A stretch of DNA of 64,000 nt from Luteococcus japonicus (GCF_003752415.1 NZ_RKHG01000001.1:1550001-1614000); one strand, 5' to 3'. Counted from the first letter of the stretch, positions 32,018 through 42,072 are shown. The notes: generated by a model from the sequence alone, not told the origin. Program-made: numbers and translations.

Positions 32018-33435
32018 CGCTTGCTCCCCTTGCCACGACGACGCTCGTCGGCCAGCTTCTCGGCCTTCTGCTGCACCTTGCGCATCCTGCGCTCGTGCTC
32101 GGACCACTGCTCAATGAAGGCGCGACGCGCGGTGGTGCACTCCTGGCGGCGCCGCTCGTAGCGCCGCCCCTCCTGGAAGGCCGTCACCGGATCCCACTCC
32201 AGGTCCACCGAGGGTTCCCCGACGCCGGGCGGCATCTGCGCCAACCGCAGCTGCTCCACCACCTCGCCGAGGGACTCCTCCAGCCTCTTGGCCTGCTTGC
32301 CGAAGAGTACCCGGTTGGTGTGCGCCAGCGTGGTCATCTGCTGCGCCGCGGCCAGGGTGCCCTGCCACCGGTCCTCGTGGGAGGTCATGGTCAGCGACCG
32401 GGCCCGGTCGAACAGGATGGAAGCGACGGAGGTGGCCTGCTGACGCAGCACCGTCAGCGCCCGCTGCTGCGACAGGTTGCCCAGCTTCGGGGCCCGGGCG
32501 CCCATCACCAGTGAGTCGAGCACGTCGAAGTACTCGTCGCCCAGTTGGTGCACGGTGCGCGACGCGAGGCCGTTCAGCACCAGGTCCAGCTCGTGCTCCA
32601 GCAATTCACGCCAGGCGGGTTCCAGAGCGAAGGCCAGGCTGCGCACCTCACCGCGGTACTCCGCGAGCTCGTGGCGCAGCAGGTCCATGTCATCGCTCTG
32701 CCCGCTGCGCAGGGTCAGGTCCGCCCGCATCACGGCGTCGAGCCGACGAGCGAACAGCCAGCTCACGAAACCCTCCAGCGACATGTCGTCGCCGCGAGTG
32801 AAGGGGCCCCGGAAGTCGGTAAGGCCGGTGGCCGGAGCGCCGATCCGTTCCACCAGCACCGGAAAACGCTCCACCTGCGCGCCGCCGGAGGCCAGCAGGG
32901 CCTCCACGACATGGTCGATCTGGGGGCGGGCCATCTCCTGCCGGGGAAGGACGGTGATCTCGCGGAAACGGGCCGTGACCAGGCCGCCGCGGCGCAGCTC
33001 CAGCTGCTCGTCACGCACCCGGGCCAGGGTCACGCCGTCGTTACCCAGCAGGTTCCACTCGACGCGACGATTGCTGATGGCCGCCACCGGCCCCAGGGCT
33101 GCGCTACGCCGGAAGGGACGCACCAGACTGGCGAACTCCTCCGACAGGTCACCGGCGGCTCCCAGCGGCTCGGCCCGGTCGGACGGCAGCCACGGCCCCC
33201 ATCCGGGCGCATCGAGGTACCATTCGCCCAGCCCATTGGTCACCCGGTGCGCCAGCACGATGCCCGCGCGCAGCAACCGGTGGTCCGGGCTGTCCAGCAG
33301 CGTCGTGTCCGTGGTGAAGGAATGCTTGGAGCCCCGACGACTGGCATGCGTGATCCCCACCTCCGGGTTGACCAGGACGGGATCGGTCATGGCGAAGGGC
33401 ATCTCGAAACGCAGGCTGCGCTGCTTCTTGGCCAT
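32014..33435 (-). CDS. CYTH-like domain protein with helical C-terminus
   Basis: A 473-residue protein between topA and tmk. The N-terminal half looks like a CYTH/triphosphate-tunnel domain: SFTTDTTLLDSPDHRLLRAG, VEWNLLGNDGVTLARVRDE, then ARFREITVL. The C-terminal half is alpha-helical and rich in Arg/Glu, possibly CHAD-like or coiled coil (RRYERRRQECTTARR). CYTH enzymes act on triphosphates or polyphosphate. The classic ExExK start is not clear (LRFEMPFAM), so activity is uncertain. Its stop overlaps tmk, making it part of that operon. Confidence 0.65.
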   Translation of the reverse strand: MAKKQRSLRFEMPFAMTDPVLVNPEVGITHASRRGSKHSFTTDTTLLDSPDHRLLRAGIVLAHRVTNGLGEWYLDAPGWGPWLPSDRAEPLGAAGDLSEEFASLVRPFRRSAALGPVAAISNRRVEWNLLGNDGVTLARVRDEQLELRRGGLVTARFREITVLPRQEMARPQIDHVVEALLASGGAQVERFPVLVERIGAPATGLTDFRGPFTRGDDMSLEGFVSWLFARRLDAVMRADLTLRSGQSDDMDLLRHELAEYRGEVRSLAFALEPAWRELLEHELDLVLNGLASRTVHQLGDEYFDVLDSLVMGARAPKLGNLSQQRALTVLRQQATSVASILFDRARSLTMTSHEDRWQGTLAAAQQMTTLAHTNRVLFGKQAKRLEESLGEVVEQLRLAQMPPGVGEPSVDLEWDPVTAFQEGRRYERRRQECTTARRAFIEQWSEHERRMRKVQQKAEKLADERRRGKGSKR

Positions 33436-33461
33436 GTCTCTCCTCTGGTGCCTCGGCTGGT

Positions 33462-33484
33462 GGCCTCGACAAGCTCGGCCGACG
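33462..33484. repeat. CTCGACAAGCTCGG palindromic repeat
   Basis: GGCCTCGACAAGCTCGGCC lies in the 52-bp gap between the topA stop and the CYTH-like gene start. Confidence 0.75.
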
Positions 33485-33487
33485 GGG

Positions 33488-36310
33488 TCACTCCGCGGCG
33501 GGAGCGGCCTTCTTCGCGGTGGTCTTCTTCGTGGTGGTCTTCTTCGTGGTGGTCTTGGCCGCGGTGGTCTTGGCCGCGGTCGTCTTCTTGGCCGCGGTCT
33601 TCTTGGCGGCCGTCTTCTTGCGCGTCGTCTTCTTGGCCGGTCCCTTGGCGCGCTTCTCCGCCAGCAGTTCCGCGGCGCGCTCCAGGGTGATCTCCTCCAC
33701 CGAGTCGTCGCGGCGCAGCGTCGCGTTGTACTCGCCGTCGGTCACATAGGCGCCGAAGCGGCCGTCCTTGACCACGACGGGAGTGCCGCTGACCGGGTCA
33801 TTGCCCAGCTCCTTGAGCGGCGGCTTGGCGGCGGCGCGGCCACGCTGCTTGGGCTGGGCGTAGATGGCCAGCGCCTCCTCCAGCGTGATGTCGAAGATCT
33901 GGTCCTCGGTGGTCAGGCTGCGCGAGTCCGTGCCCTTCTTCAGGTACGGGCCGTAGCGGCCGTTCTGCGCGGTGATCTCGACGCCCTCCTCGTCGGTGCC
34001 CACCACGCGGGGCAGGCTCATCAACCTCAGTGCCTGTTCCAGGGTGACGTCCTCGAGGCTCATGGACTTGAACAGGCTGCCGGTGCGCGGCTTGACGGCA
34101 TTCTTGCCGGTCTTGGGGACGTCCTCGCCCAGCACCTCGGTCACGTAGGGCCCGAAGCGGCCGTTCTTGGCGACGATCATGGTGTGGGTCTCGGGGTCCA
34201 GACCCAGCTCGCGCTCCTCGCCGACGGGATTGGCCAGCAGTTCCTTGGCAAGCTCAGCGGTCAGCTCGTCGGGCGGCAGGTCATCGGCCACATTCGCGCG
34301 GCGACCCTCCTCGTCCTCCACATAGGTGCCGTAACGGCCGACGCGCACATTGATGCCGTCGTCCAGGTCACCGATCGGGAAGGTGGACAGTCCGCGGGCG
34401 TCGATGTCGCCCAGCTGGTTGACCAGCTGGTACAGGCCCTCGCGGCCGTCGGGTGCCAGCTCGCCGGCCTCGTTCCCCGAAGCATCAGGACGGCCGGAAC
34501 GCTGCCCGTAGTAGAACTCGTTGAGCACGTGCAGCCGCTTCAGGTTGCCCTTGGCCACCTCGTCGAGGTCACCCTCCATGGCAGCGGTGAACTGGTAATC
34601 CACCAGCTTCGGGAAGTGCTCCTCCAGCAGCCTCGTGACCGCGAAGGCCAGCCAGGTGGGAACCAGCGCCGAACCCTTCTTGTACACGTAGTCACGGGCC
34701 GTGATGGTGCGCAGGATCGACGCGTAGGTGGACGGCCGCCCGATCTCGAGCTCTTCCAGCTTCGCCACCAGCGACGGCTCGGTGTAGCGCGACGGCGGCT
34801 TGGTGGCGTGCCCGGCGGCATTCAGCTTCGCCGCCTCCAGCACCTGCTTCTCGGCCAGGCGCGGCAGCTTGGCCTGCGCGTCGTCGCTCTTCTGGTCCTC
34901 GTCGTCATTGCCCTCGACGTAGGCCTTCATGAAGCCGTGGAAGGTGATGGTGCGGCCGCTGGACACGAAGCCCGCGCCCTTCACCTCGGAGAGGCCGCTG
35001 GTGCCGCCGTCGATGGCGATCGGGCTGGTGGGGACGGCGTCGAACTTCACCGTCATCGACTGACCCTCGGCGTCCTTCATCTGTGACGCGATGGTGCGCA
35101 TCCAGATCAGCTCGTAGAGCCGGAACTGCTCGCCCGTCAGGCCGGTCTGCGCCGGGGTGCGGAAGCTCTCGCCGGCGGGACGGATCGCCTCGTGCGCCTC
35201 CTGAGCATTCTTCACCTTGGAGGTGTAGTGACGCGGCTTGTCGGGCACGTACTGCTTGCCGAAGAGCTGCTCGGCCTGGCTGCGGGCGGCATTGATGGCC
35301 TGGCTCGACAGCTGCACCGAGTCCGTACGCATGTAGGTGATGAAGCCGCCCTCGTAGAGGCGCTGCGCCACGCTCATCGCGGTCTGCGCGCTCATGCCGA
35401 GCTTGCGGCCGGCCTCCTGCTGCATCGTCGTGGTGCGGAAGGGGGCGTAGGGCTTGCGGGTGTAGGGCCGCGACTCAACCGATGCGACGGTGAACTTCGC
35501 GCTGGCCAGGCCACCGGCCACGGCATTGGCGGCCAGTTCGTCGAGGGCGACGGTGTTCTTGCTGGTCAGCACGCCCTTGGCGTCGAAGTCGCGGCCCGCG
35601 GCCACCCGCTGGCCGTCGAGCGTGGCCAGCCGGGCGCTGAAGTTGCGGGGATCGGCCTCGGCACCGGCGTCGAGGATCGCCTCGAGGTCCCAGTAGGAGG
35701 CGCTGCGGAAGGCCATCCGCTCACGTTCGCGGTCCACCACCAGACGAGTGGCCACCGACTGCACGCGGCCGGCCGACAGCCGCGGCATGACCTTCTTCCA
35801 CAGCACGGGGCTGACCTCGTAGCCGTAGAGGCGGTCCAGGATGCGACGGGCCTCCTGGGCGTCCACCAGATCGAGGTCCAGGTCACGGGTGTTCTCGAGT
35901 GCCGCGGTGATGGCCTGCTTGGTGATCTCGTTGAAGACCAGGCGCTTGACGGGCACCTTCGGCTTGAGCTCCTGCATCAGGTGCCACGCGATGGCCTCGC
36001 CCTCGCGGTCACCGTCGGTGGCCAGCAACAGTTCGTCGGCATCCTTCAGCTCGTCCTTGAGCTTCTTCATCACCGACTTCTTGTCTGCCTGCACCACGTA
36101 GATGGGCTCGAAGTCGTTGTCGACGTTGATGCCGGTGCGCGCCCACTTCTCGCCCTTGTACTTGGCGGGCACGTCGCTGGCGCCCTTGGGCAGGTCCCGG
36201 ACGTGGCCGACCGAGGAGTCCACCACATACCCGTCACCCAGATAGCTCTTGATCTTGGCCACCTTGTTGGGTGACTCGACGATCACGAGCCGGCGGGAAG
36301 TGGTTGGCAT
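33488..36310 (-). CDS. topA: DNA topoisomerase I
   Basis: A 940-residue type IA topoisomerase that relaxes negative supercoils. TOPRIM: VIVESPNKVAKIKSYLG with the acidic LATDGDREGEAIAWH. The active-site tyrosine is in GGFITYMRTDSVQLS. The C-terminus has several topoisomerase C-terminal repeats (GRYGPYL, GRFGAYV, GRYGTYV types) rather than zinc fingers, as in actinobacteria. It ends in a Lys/Thr/Ala tail of about 45 residues that aids DNA binding and is encoded by tandem codons. The ATG at 36310 is chosen because the alternatives add proline-rich residues without a family match. Confidence 0.95.
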   Translation of the reverse strand: MPTTSRRLVIVESPNKVAKIKSYLGDGYVVDSSVGHVRDLPKGASDVPAKYKGEKWARTGINVDNDFEPIYVVQADKKSVMKKLKDELKDADELLLATDGDREGEAIAWHLMQELKPKVPVKRLVFNEITKQAITAALENTRDLDLDLVDAQEARRILDRLYGYEVSPVLWKKVMPRLSAGRVQSVATRLVVDRERERMAFRSASYWDLEAILDAGAEADPRNFSARLATLDGQRVAAGRDFDAKGVLTSKNTVALDELAANAVAGGLASAKFTVASVESRPYTRKPYAPFRTTTMQQEAGRKLGMSAQTAMSVAQRLYEGGFITYMRTDSVQLSSQAINAARSQAEQLFGKQYVPDKPRHYTSKVKNAQEAHEAIRPAGESFRTPAQTGLTGEQFRLYELIWMRTIASQMKDAEGQSMTVKFDAVPTSPIAIDGGTSGLSEVKGAGFVSSGRTITFHGFMKAYVEGNDDEDQKSDDAQAKLPRLAEKQVLEAAKLNAAGHATKPPSRYTEPSLVAKLEELEIGRPSTYASILRTITARDYVYKKGSALVPTWLAFAVTRLLEEHFPKLVDYQFTAAMEGDLDEVAKGNLKRLHVLNEFYYGQRSGRPDASGNEAGELAPDGREGLYQLVNQLGDIDARGLSTFPIGDLDDGINVRVGRYGTYVEDEEGRRANVADDLPPDELTAELAKELLANPVGEERELGLDPETHTMIVAKNGRFGPYVTEVLGEDVPKTGKNAVKPRTGSLFKSMSLEDVTLEQALRLMSLPRVVGTDEEGVEITAQNGRYGPYLKKGTDSRSLTTEDQIFDITLEEALAIYAQPKQRGRAAAKPPLKELGNDPVSGTPVVVKDGRFGAYVTDGEYNATLRRDDSVEEITLERAAELLAEKRAKGPAKKTTRKKTAAKKTAAKKTTAAKTTAAKTTTKKTTTKKTTAKKAAPAAE

Positions 36311-36446
36311 CTCAGAAGACCTCATCGATTGAATGGATTGGGAGGGGGCGCACCAAACATACGCGTAGCGCGGTCCGTGGGCACATGGTATCCACATGCC
36401 CGCCCCGGTCCAGCCCGCCGGGTGAGGAGGGGCTGGGGCTGGAGGC

Positions 36447-36516
36447 AAAACTGAGAGCCCAGACGAGGGCGGGATGAAATTGGAACGAGCCAACCCCCAT
36501 CCTGGCTCTCAGTTTT
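36447..36516. other. Palindromic element with 13-bp terminal inverted repeats
   Basis: AAAACTGAGAGCC (36447-36459) pairs with GGCTCTCAGTTTT (36504-36516). Inside, GGATG/CATCC and TTGG-aacgag-CCAA form a nested arm. It ends 3 bp from the methyltransferase stop, and the T-run on the outer arm would make it that gene's terminator; it also lies upstream of topA. Confidence 0.7.
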
Positions 36517-36519
36517 GGG

Positions 36520-38049
36520 TCACGGGGCGACGAGCATCCCGTCCCGCAGGGCCTGACGAAGCTTCGGCAAGACCTCGGCCCGCACCGCCGACGCGTCGGC
36601 CTCCAGCAGGACGGCGATCGCGTCGGTGATCTGGCCCAGGGAGAGCTCCCCGTCGCAGGCGCCCAGGACACCACCCAGGACCGTGTCCACCTCCGTGGCC
36701 CGACGAAGGCCCGACGCGCTGCGCAGCACGATGTGCTGCGGGTCCTCAGCTCCCGCATCGCCCAAGGTCTCCTGGGTGACGTGGCTGGCGAGCTTCCAGT
36801 GGTGGGCCAGCAGTTCGTCGTCGCTCATCAGGGAATTGGTGACGCAGGCCTGGTGCTCGGCCAGGGCGGCGCCGACGGGCTGCGCGATGGCGTGCGGCCA
36901 GCTCTCCACCTGCACGTCGGGGGTGGTGCGTTCGGCGCGGGTCAGGGTGATCCAACCCATCCCGACGCCGACGATCCCCAGCTGCTTGAAGTAGTCGATC
37001 CACTCGCGGTAGCGGGGCTTCCACTCCGGGCTTCCGGCCAGGCCGGCGTCGGTCAGCCAGACCTCGATGTAGTTGTAGATGTCGAGCCGTTCACGCTCCA
37101 CCACCCACACGTCGCAGCCCGAGTCCTCGGCCCAGCCGGCGACGCGCTCGGTCCACGGCTGTCCCTCCAGGATCGCCCAGTTGCACAGCACCTGCAGCGA
37201 GCCGCCCGGGTTGAGGTGCTCGGGCGCGCCCTTGACGACGGCCTCCACCAGCCCGTCACCGGCGAAGCTTCCCTCCCGGTAGACCAGCCGCTCATCCTCG
37301 GTGGTGGGCGGGCTCATCACATAGGGCGGGTTGGTGACGATCAGGTCGAACCTCTCGCCGGCCACCGGCTCGTAGAGGCTGCCGTCGCGGATGTCCACGT
37401 CGACGTCGTTCAGGGCGGCGGTGAGCGCCGCCAGTTCCAGGGCCCGCGGGTTGATGTCGGTGGCCACCACACGGTCTGCGTGACGGGCCAGGTGCAGGCT
37501 CTGCACGCCGCAGCCGGTGCCCAGGTCCAGGGCGCTGTCCACCGCGGTGCGCATCGTCATCTGGGCCAGCGAGGTGGAGGCCGGGGAGACACCCAGCACG
37601 TAGTCGGGGCGGGTGCGGGTGGTCACCTGGTCCAGCCCCGGGGTGAGGTCGCTGACGATCCAGCCACTGGCCCGCGACTCTGGAGCAGGGCCCGACGGGC
37701 TCGCGCCGTCGTCGGCGGAGCCGTAGGGCCGGATGTCCACCAGGGCACGGACGACGTCACCGTCGACGGCCAGGATGTCGGCGTCGACGAGGACGTCGAA
37801 GAGCTCGGGGGACGCGGACAAGGCGGCGCGGGCGGCGGCCAGCGGCACCTCCTGCTGCAGCGGCCACAGCTTCACCAAAGTCGCCTGCGGGTCCGTTGCC
37901 TCCCCCAGTACGTCCAGCGCCGGGATGGTCGAATTGCGCCCCAGACCCTCCTGACCGGCCTCACCGATCCGGTCGATCACCTCGTCGATCGTGTAGTTCG
38001 CAGCGGTGAAGGCGGAACGCAGGTCACGGACCTGAACGGGCGTCAGCAT
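36520..38049 (-). CDS. Class I SAM-dependent methyltransferase (HemK-like, NPPY motif)
   Basis: A 509-residue protein. Its middle is a class I methyltransferase: LDLGTGCGVQSLHLARHADRV (SAM loop), VVATDINPRALELA and the NPPY motif VTNPPYVMSPP. NPPY enzymes modify amide or amino nitrogens, as in release-factor glutamine or adenine methylation. The N-terminal 150 residues (LRSAFTAANYTIDEVIDRIGEAG...) and the C-terminal 170 (LGQITDAIAVLLEAD) are extra domains found in the actinobacterial version. The target is unknown. It is divergent from the following subtilase. Confidence 0.85.
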   Translation of the reverse strand: MLTPVQVRDLRSAFTAANYTIDEVIDRIGEAGQEGLGRNSTIPALDVLGEATDPQATLVKLWPLQQEVPLAAARAALSASPELFDVLVDADILAVDGDVVRALVDIRPYGSADDGASPSGPAPESRASGWIVSDLTPGLDQVTTRTRPDYVLGVSPASTSLAQMTMRTAVDSALDLGTGCGVQSLHLARHADRVVATDINPRALELAALTAALNDVDVDIRDGSLYEPVAGERFDLIVTNPPYVMSPPTTEDERLVYREGSFAGDGLVEAVVKGAPEHLNPGGSLQVLCNWAILEGQPWTERVAGWAEDSGCDVWVVERERLDIYNYIEVWLTDAGLAGSPEWKPRYREWIDYFKQLGIVGVGMGWITLTRAERTTPDVQVESWPHAIAQPVGAALAEHQACVTNSLMSDDELLAHHWKLASHVTQETLGDAGAEDPQHIVLRSASGLRRATEVDTVLGGVLGACDGELSLGQITDAIAVLLEADASAVRAEVLPKLRQALRDGMLVAP

Positions 38050-38196
38050 GGGTCAATGCTCACCGCCCGGCTCCCGGGGCGCAAACCTGAGACGATGCTG
38101 TTGGCGGTTCGGCAGCCGCGTGGCGCCACATCTACGCTCCCCTCGGCGGCCGGACGCCCGGGTACCCCACGCCACCGCACGCACCCGAAGGACCCC

Positions 38197-39765
38197 ATGC
38201 CGCACGCCTCCGGTCTGGCCACCCTCACCCTGCTCGGCGCATCGTCCATCACGGCCACAGCCACCACCCTGACCGACGAGGGGCAGTGGGGTCTGGACCG
38301 GATCGACCAGCGCACCGGCCTCAACGGCCAGTACAACCAGAACCTGACCGGGGCCGGCGTCACCATCTACGTCGTCGACACGGGCGTCGAGGGAACCCAC
38401 CCGGAGTTCGGCGGACGCGTGCGCAGCGGCTTCAGCACCGTCGACGACTCCGACGGCACCGGCGACTGCGCGGACCACGGCACCCACGTCGCGGGCATCG
38501 CGGCCGGAGAGGACCACGGCGTGGCCCGCCAAGCCAGCGTCGTCCCCGTCAAGGTGCTGGGCTGCGGCTTCGCGGGCGGCGACCAACAGCTGATCGACGG
38601 CATCAACTGGATGGTCAACCATCACCGGGCCGGCACCCCGGCCGTCGCGAACCTCTCCATCGCCCACCCCGCCTCCGGGTCCGCCACGGCCGGCCAGGTG
38701 GATGCGGCTGTCGAACGCGCCGTTGCGGACGGCATCACCGTGGTCATCGCCGCGGGCAACGAGTCGATGAGCGCGGGTGAAGAGTACCCGGGTCGCGTCG
38801 CGAATGCCCTGACCGTGGGAGCCACCAACAACGCGGACCTGATGACGGACTTCTCCAGCTACGGCTCCTCGGTGGACCTGCTCGCTCCCGGTTACAACAT
38901 CGCCTCGGCCACCCATGACGGTGGGATCGGGCTGAAGTCCGGCACCTCCATGTCCGCCCCCTTCGTCGCGGGCGCGGCCGCCCTGGTCCTGCAGGCGCAC
39001 CCCACCTGGACCCCGCCGCAGGTGTCGAGCTTCCTGGTCTCCAATGCCACCAGCAATGTGATCGGCAATGTCGCCCACGACACCCCGAACCGCCTGCTGT
39101 GGGCCGGCTTCAGCGGGACTGCACCCACCACCCCGGCCCCGTCCACCAGCGCCCCAGCACCCACCACCCCGGCCCCCAGTACTCCGGCACCTGCACCGCA
39201 GCTGGTGCCCTCGGGCCCCACCCAGGCACTGGGCACCCCCGCCGTCGGCAAGCGGCTGACCGGGGTACGCCCCGCCTACACCCCAGGGGCCTCCACCGTC
39301 ACCATGCGGTGGTACCGGGTCAGCTCGACGGGCGCCTCCACCCAGATCGGCACCGGGACCAGCTACCTGGTGCAGCCCGCCGACAAGGGCCAGCGCATCC
39401 GGATGTGCGCCACCGCCAGCCGTTCCGGCTACCGCGCCCGCACCACCTGCAGTGGCCTGACCAGCGTCGTGGCTCCCGGCGCCATCACGCTGTCCTCCAC
39501 TCCGTCGATCACCGGGACCGCCCGGGTGGGCAGGCAGGTCATCGCCGTCACCCGCACCTGGAGCCCATCGCCTGTCACGCTGCGTTACCAGTGGTACCGG
39601 GTGAACTCCCACGGCACGGCCGCGGCGATCCCCGGGGCCACCCGCAACGCCTACACCAACACGAGCGCGGACAAGGGTCACCGGATGCGGGTGCGAATCA
39701 CCGGCAGCAAGGCCGGCTACACCACCCGCGCCGCCTGGAGCCTGACCAGCTACCCGGTCATCTGA
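38197..39765 (+). CDS. Secreted subtilisin-like protease without a propeptide
   Basis: A 522-residue S8 protease of the proteinase-K-like branch. Triad: Asp61 (YVVDTGVEGTHPEF), His94 (DHGTHVAG) and Ser251 (SGTSMSAP), with Asn188 (IAAGNES). A short signal (to about residue 24) leads straight into GQWGLDRIDQRTG, the usual mature N-terminus, so the I9 inhibitor propeptide of about 80 residues is missing. After the catalytic domain come a Pro/Thr-rich linker (about 309-340) and two similar beta domains (LTGVRPAYTPG.. and VIAVTRTWSPSP.., each with a RWYRV/QWYRV and a DKGQRIR/DKGHRMR motif). GAAGGA precedes the ATG at 38197. Confidence 0.87.
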   Translation: MPHASGLATLTLLGASSITATATTLTDEGQWGLDRIDQRTGLNGQYNQNLTGAGVTIYVVDTGVEGTHPEFGGRVRSGFSTVDDSDGTGDCADHGTHVAGIAAGEDHGVARQASVVPVKVLGCGFAGGDQQLIDGINWMVNHHRAGTPAVANLSIAHPASGSATAGQVDAAVERAVADGITVVIAAGNESMSAGEEYPGRVANALTVGATNNADLMTDFSSYGSSVDLLAPGYNIASATHDGGIGLKSGTSMSAPFVAGAAALVLQAHPTWTPPQVSSFLVSNATSNVIGNVAHDTPNRLLWAGFSGTAPTTPAPSTSAPAPTTPAPSTPAPAPQLVPSGPTQALGTPAVGKRLTGVRPAYTPGASTVTMRWYRVSSTGASTQIGTGTSYLVQPADKGQRIRMCATASRSGYRARTTCSGLTSVVAPGAITLSSTPSITGTARVGRQVIAVTRTWSPSPVTLRYQWYRVNSHGTAAAIPGATRNAYTNTSADKGHRMRVRITGSKAGYTTRAAWSLTSYPVI

Positions 39766-39801
39766 CCGTCCCCACGCCGGGCGCGTGGCATCCTGAACCC
39801 C

Positions 39802-42072
39802 ATGGCTGTTCCCGACTGGTTGATGGGCGACGAGGTGGTGCACGTGCACCATCGCGAAGCCAGTGCGGGCCGGACCGCGGACTTCCCTGACTGGCTTCCC
39901 ACAGCTGTCCTGGACTCCGTGCAGGCGCAGGGAATCCAGCGCCCCTGGGCGCACCAGCGCGAGCTGGCCGAGCACGCCTTCGCTGGCCGGCATGCCGCCA
40001 TCTGCACGTCGACGGCATCTGGCAAGACGCTTGCCTACCTGCTGCCCGTGATGGCCGCCACTGCCGTGGCCGACGGGGTGCTGGGCATTCCGGTGGAGTC
40101 CGTGCGCGCCCGGCTGGTCACCCGCAAGCACACCGCCCTGTACCTGGCCCCCACCAAGGCACTGGCGCACGACCAGCGGCGCAGCGCCACCGAGCTGGGC
40201 CCCGACGGGTGGAAGGTCACCTGCCTCGACGGGGACTCGGACCAGCAGGAGCGACGCTTCGCCCGCGAGTTCGCCAGTTATGTCCTGACCAATCCGGACA
40301 TGCTGCACCGCTCCGTGCTGCCCAACCACTCCCGCTGGGCCGGCTTCCTGGGTTCGCTGCGCTATGTGGTCATCGACGAGGCGCACCGTTACCGCGGTGT
40401 CTTCGGGGCACACGTCGCCGCGGTCATCCGACGGCTGCGACGGCTGTGCGCCATGTATGGGGCGCATCCGGTCTTCATCCTCGCGTCGGCCACCGCCAGC
40501 AATGCGGGCGAGGCCGGTGGCCGGCTGATCGGCGAGCAGTCCATCGAGGTGGTGGACGACGACGCCTCCCCGCACGCGGCCCGCGACGTGGTGCTGTGGC
40601 AGCCGTCGGACTCCCCGCACGGGGACGCGGCGCGCGTGATGGCGAACCTCGTCGACGAGGGCAAACAGGTGATCACCTTCGTCGCCAGCCGGACCTTGGC
40701 AGAACTCATCGCAGTCCGCGCCCAGGACCAGGTGACTGGCGGCGGGCAGATTGCCTCCTACCGTTCCGGCTATCTGGCGCAGGACCGACGCGGCATCGAG
40801 CGGGCCTTGTCCGGTGGGCGGTTGCGGGGCGTTGCTGCCACCAATGCCCTGGAACTCGGGATCGACGTCGCCGGGATGGATGCCGTGGTGATCTGCGGTT
40901 TCCCCGGCACCCTGGCCGCGCTGTGGCAGCAGGCCGGGCGTGCGGGGCGCGGTGTTCGCGATGCGCTGGTGGTGCTGATGGCGCGCGAGGACCCGCTCGA
41001 TGTCTACCTGTTCAGCCACCCGGAGCTGCTCTTCGACGCCCCCGTCGAGGGCACGGTCCTGCACCCGGAGAACCCGTGGATCCTCGGCCCGCACCTTGCC
41101 GCCGCAGCCCAGGAAGCAGCCCTGACCAGCGCCGACGAGCGCTGGTTCGGTGACGGGATGGAGCGGCTGTGCGCCCAGTTGGCCAGGCAGGGCCTGCTGC
41201 GGCAGCGGCCGACGGGCTGGTTCTGGACCCGGCCGGAACGCGCCGTCGACTCGATCGACCTGCGCAGCCTGGGCGGGCGGCCGTTGGACATCGTGGACCG
41301 CGACACCGGCCGAGTGGTCGGGCAGATCGAGCGTGGTGCCGCAGACCGGACGGTCCACCCGGGCGCGGTCTACCTGCACCTGGGCGAGCAGTGGCTGGTG
41401 GACGAGTACCTGCCCGACGAGCTGCAGGCGCTGGTGCACAGCGAACGGCCGGGCTTCTACACCCAACCGAAGAGCCTCTCGGAGGTGCGCATCCTGGGCG
41501 TCAGCCAGACGCGTGACTTCGGCCGGGGAACGGTCAGCTGCGGCGATGTGGAGATCGGCGAGCAGGTGGTGGGCTACCTGCGCCGCGACGAGATCACCGG
41601 CGAGGTGTGGGACACCACTCCGCTGGAGATGGACGAACACCAGCTGCGCACGCGAGCGATGTGGTGGGAGGTGCCCGATGACCTGGTGGCCGAACTGGGC
41701 CTCAATGCGGTGCAACTGGCCGGTGCTGCCCATGCCGCGGAGCACTGTGCGATCGGTCTGTTGCCGATGTTCGCCCCGTGTGACCGGTGGGACATCGGCG
41801 GGGTGTCCACGGTCATCCACCCGGACACCGGGCGGTGCACCATCGTCGTGCATGACGGCCATCCGGGTGGCGCGGGCTTCGCGGAGCGCGGCTATGAGCG
41901 GGCCGAGGAGTGGGCCCTGGCGACGCTGGAACGTCTCGAGCAGTGCGACTGCGAGGCCGGGTGCCCCCGCTGCGTGGTCAGCCCGAAGTGCGGCAATGCC
42001 AACCAGGTGCTGGACCGTGACGCAGCGCGTCGGTTGATGAGCGGTTTGCTGGGGATCGACGCCTTCGAGTGA
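39802..42072 (+). CDS. DEAD/DEAH helicase with DUF1998 domain (MrfA-like)
   Basis: A 756-residue superfamily II helicase. Motifs: CTSTASGKTLAYLL (I), LYLAPTKALAHDQ (Ia), VVIDEAHRYRG (DEAH), ILASATASN (III), ATNALELGIDVAGMDAV (V) and QQAGRAGRG (VI). The C-terminal DUF1998 region carries four cysteines, CDCEAGCPRC with KCG, that probably bind metal. The architecture matches MrfA/YprA, a 3'-5' DNA helicase used in repair of crosslinks, usually with the exonuclease MrfB; no MrfB candidate is next to it. Confidence 0.9.
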   Translation: MAVPDWLMGDEVVHVHHREASAGRTADFPDWLPTAVLDSVQAQGIQRPWAHQRELAEHAFAGRHAAICTSTASGKTLAYLLPVMAATAVADGVLGIPVESVRARLVTRKHTALYLAPTKALAHDQRRSATELGPDGWKVTCLDGDSDQQERRFAREFASYVLTNPDMLHRSVLPNHSRWAGFLGSLRYVVIDEAHRYRGVFGAHVAAVIRRLRRLCAMYGAHPVFILASATASNAGEAGGRLIGEQSIEVVDDDASPHAARDVVLWQPSDSPHGDAARVMANLVDEGKQVITFVASRTLAELIAVRAQDQVTGGGQIASYRSGYLAQDRRGIERALSGGRLRGVAATNALELGIDVAGMDAVVICGFPGTLAALWQQAGRAGRGVRDALVVLMAREDPLDVYLFSHPELLFDAPVEGTVLHPENPWILGPHLAAAAQEAALTSADERWFGDGMERLCAQLARQGLLRQRPTGWFWTRPERAVDSIDLRSLGGRPLDIVDRDTGRVVGQIERGAADRTVHPGAVYLHLGEQWLVDEYLPDELQALVHSERPGFYTQPKSLSEVRILGVSQTRDFGRGTVSCGDVEIGEQVVGYLRRDEITGEVWDTTPLEMDEHQLRTRAMWWEVPDDLVAELGLNAVQLAGAAHAAEHCAIGLLPMFAPCDRWDIGGVSTVIHPDTGRCTIVVHDGHPGGAGFAERGYERAEEWALATLERLEQCDCEAGCPRCVVSPKCGNANQVLDRDAARRLMSGLLGIDAFE

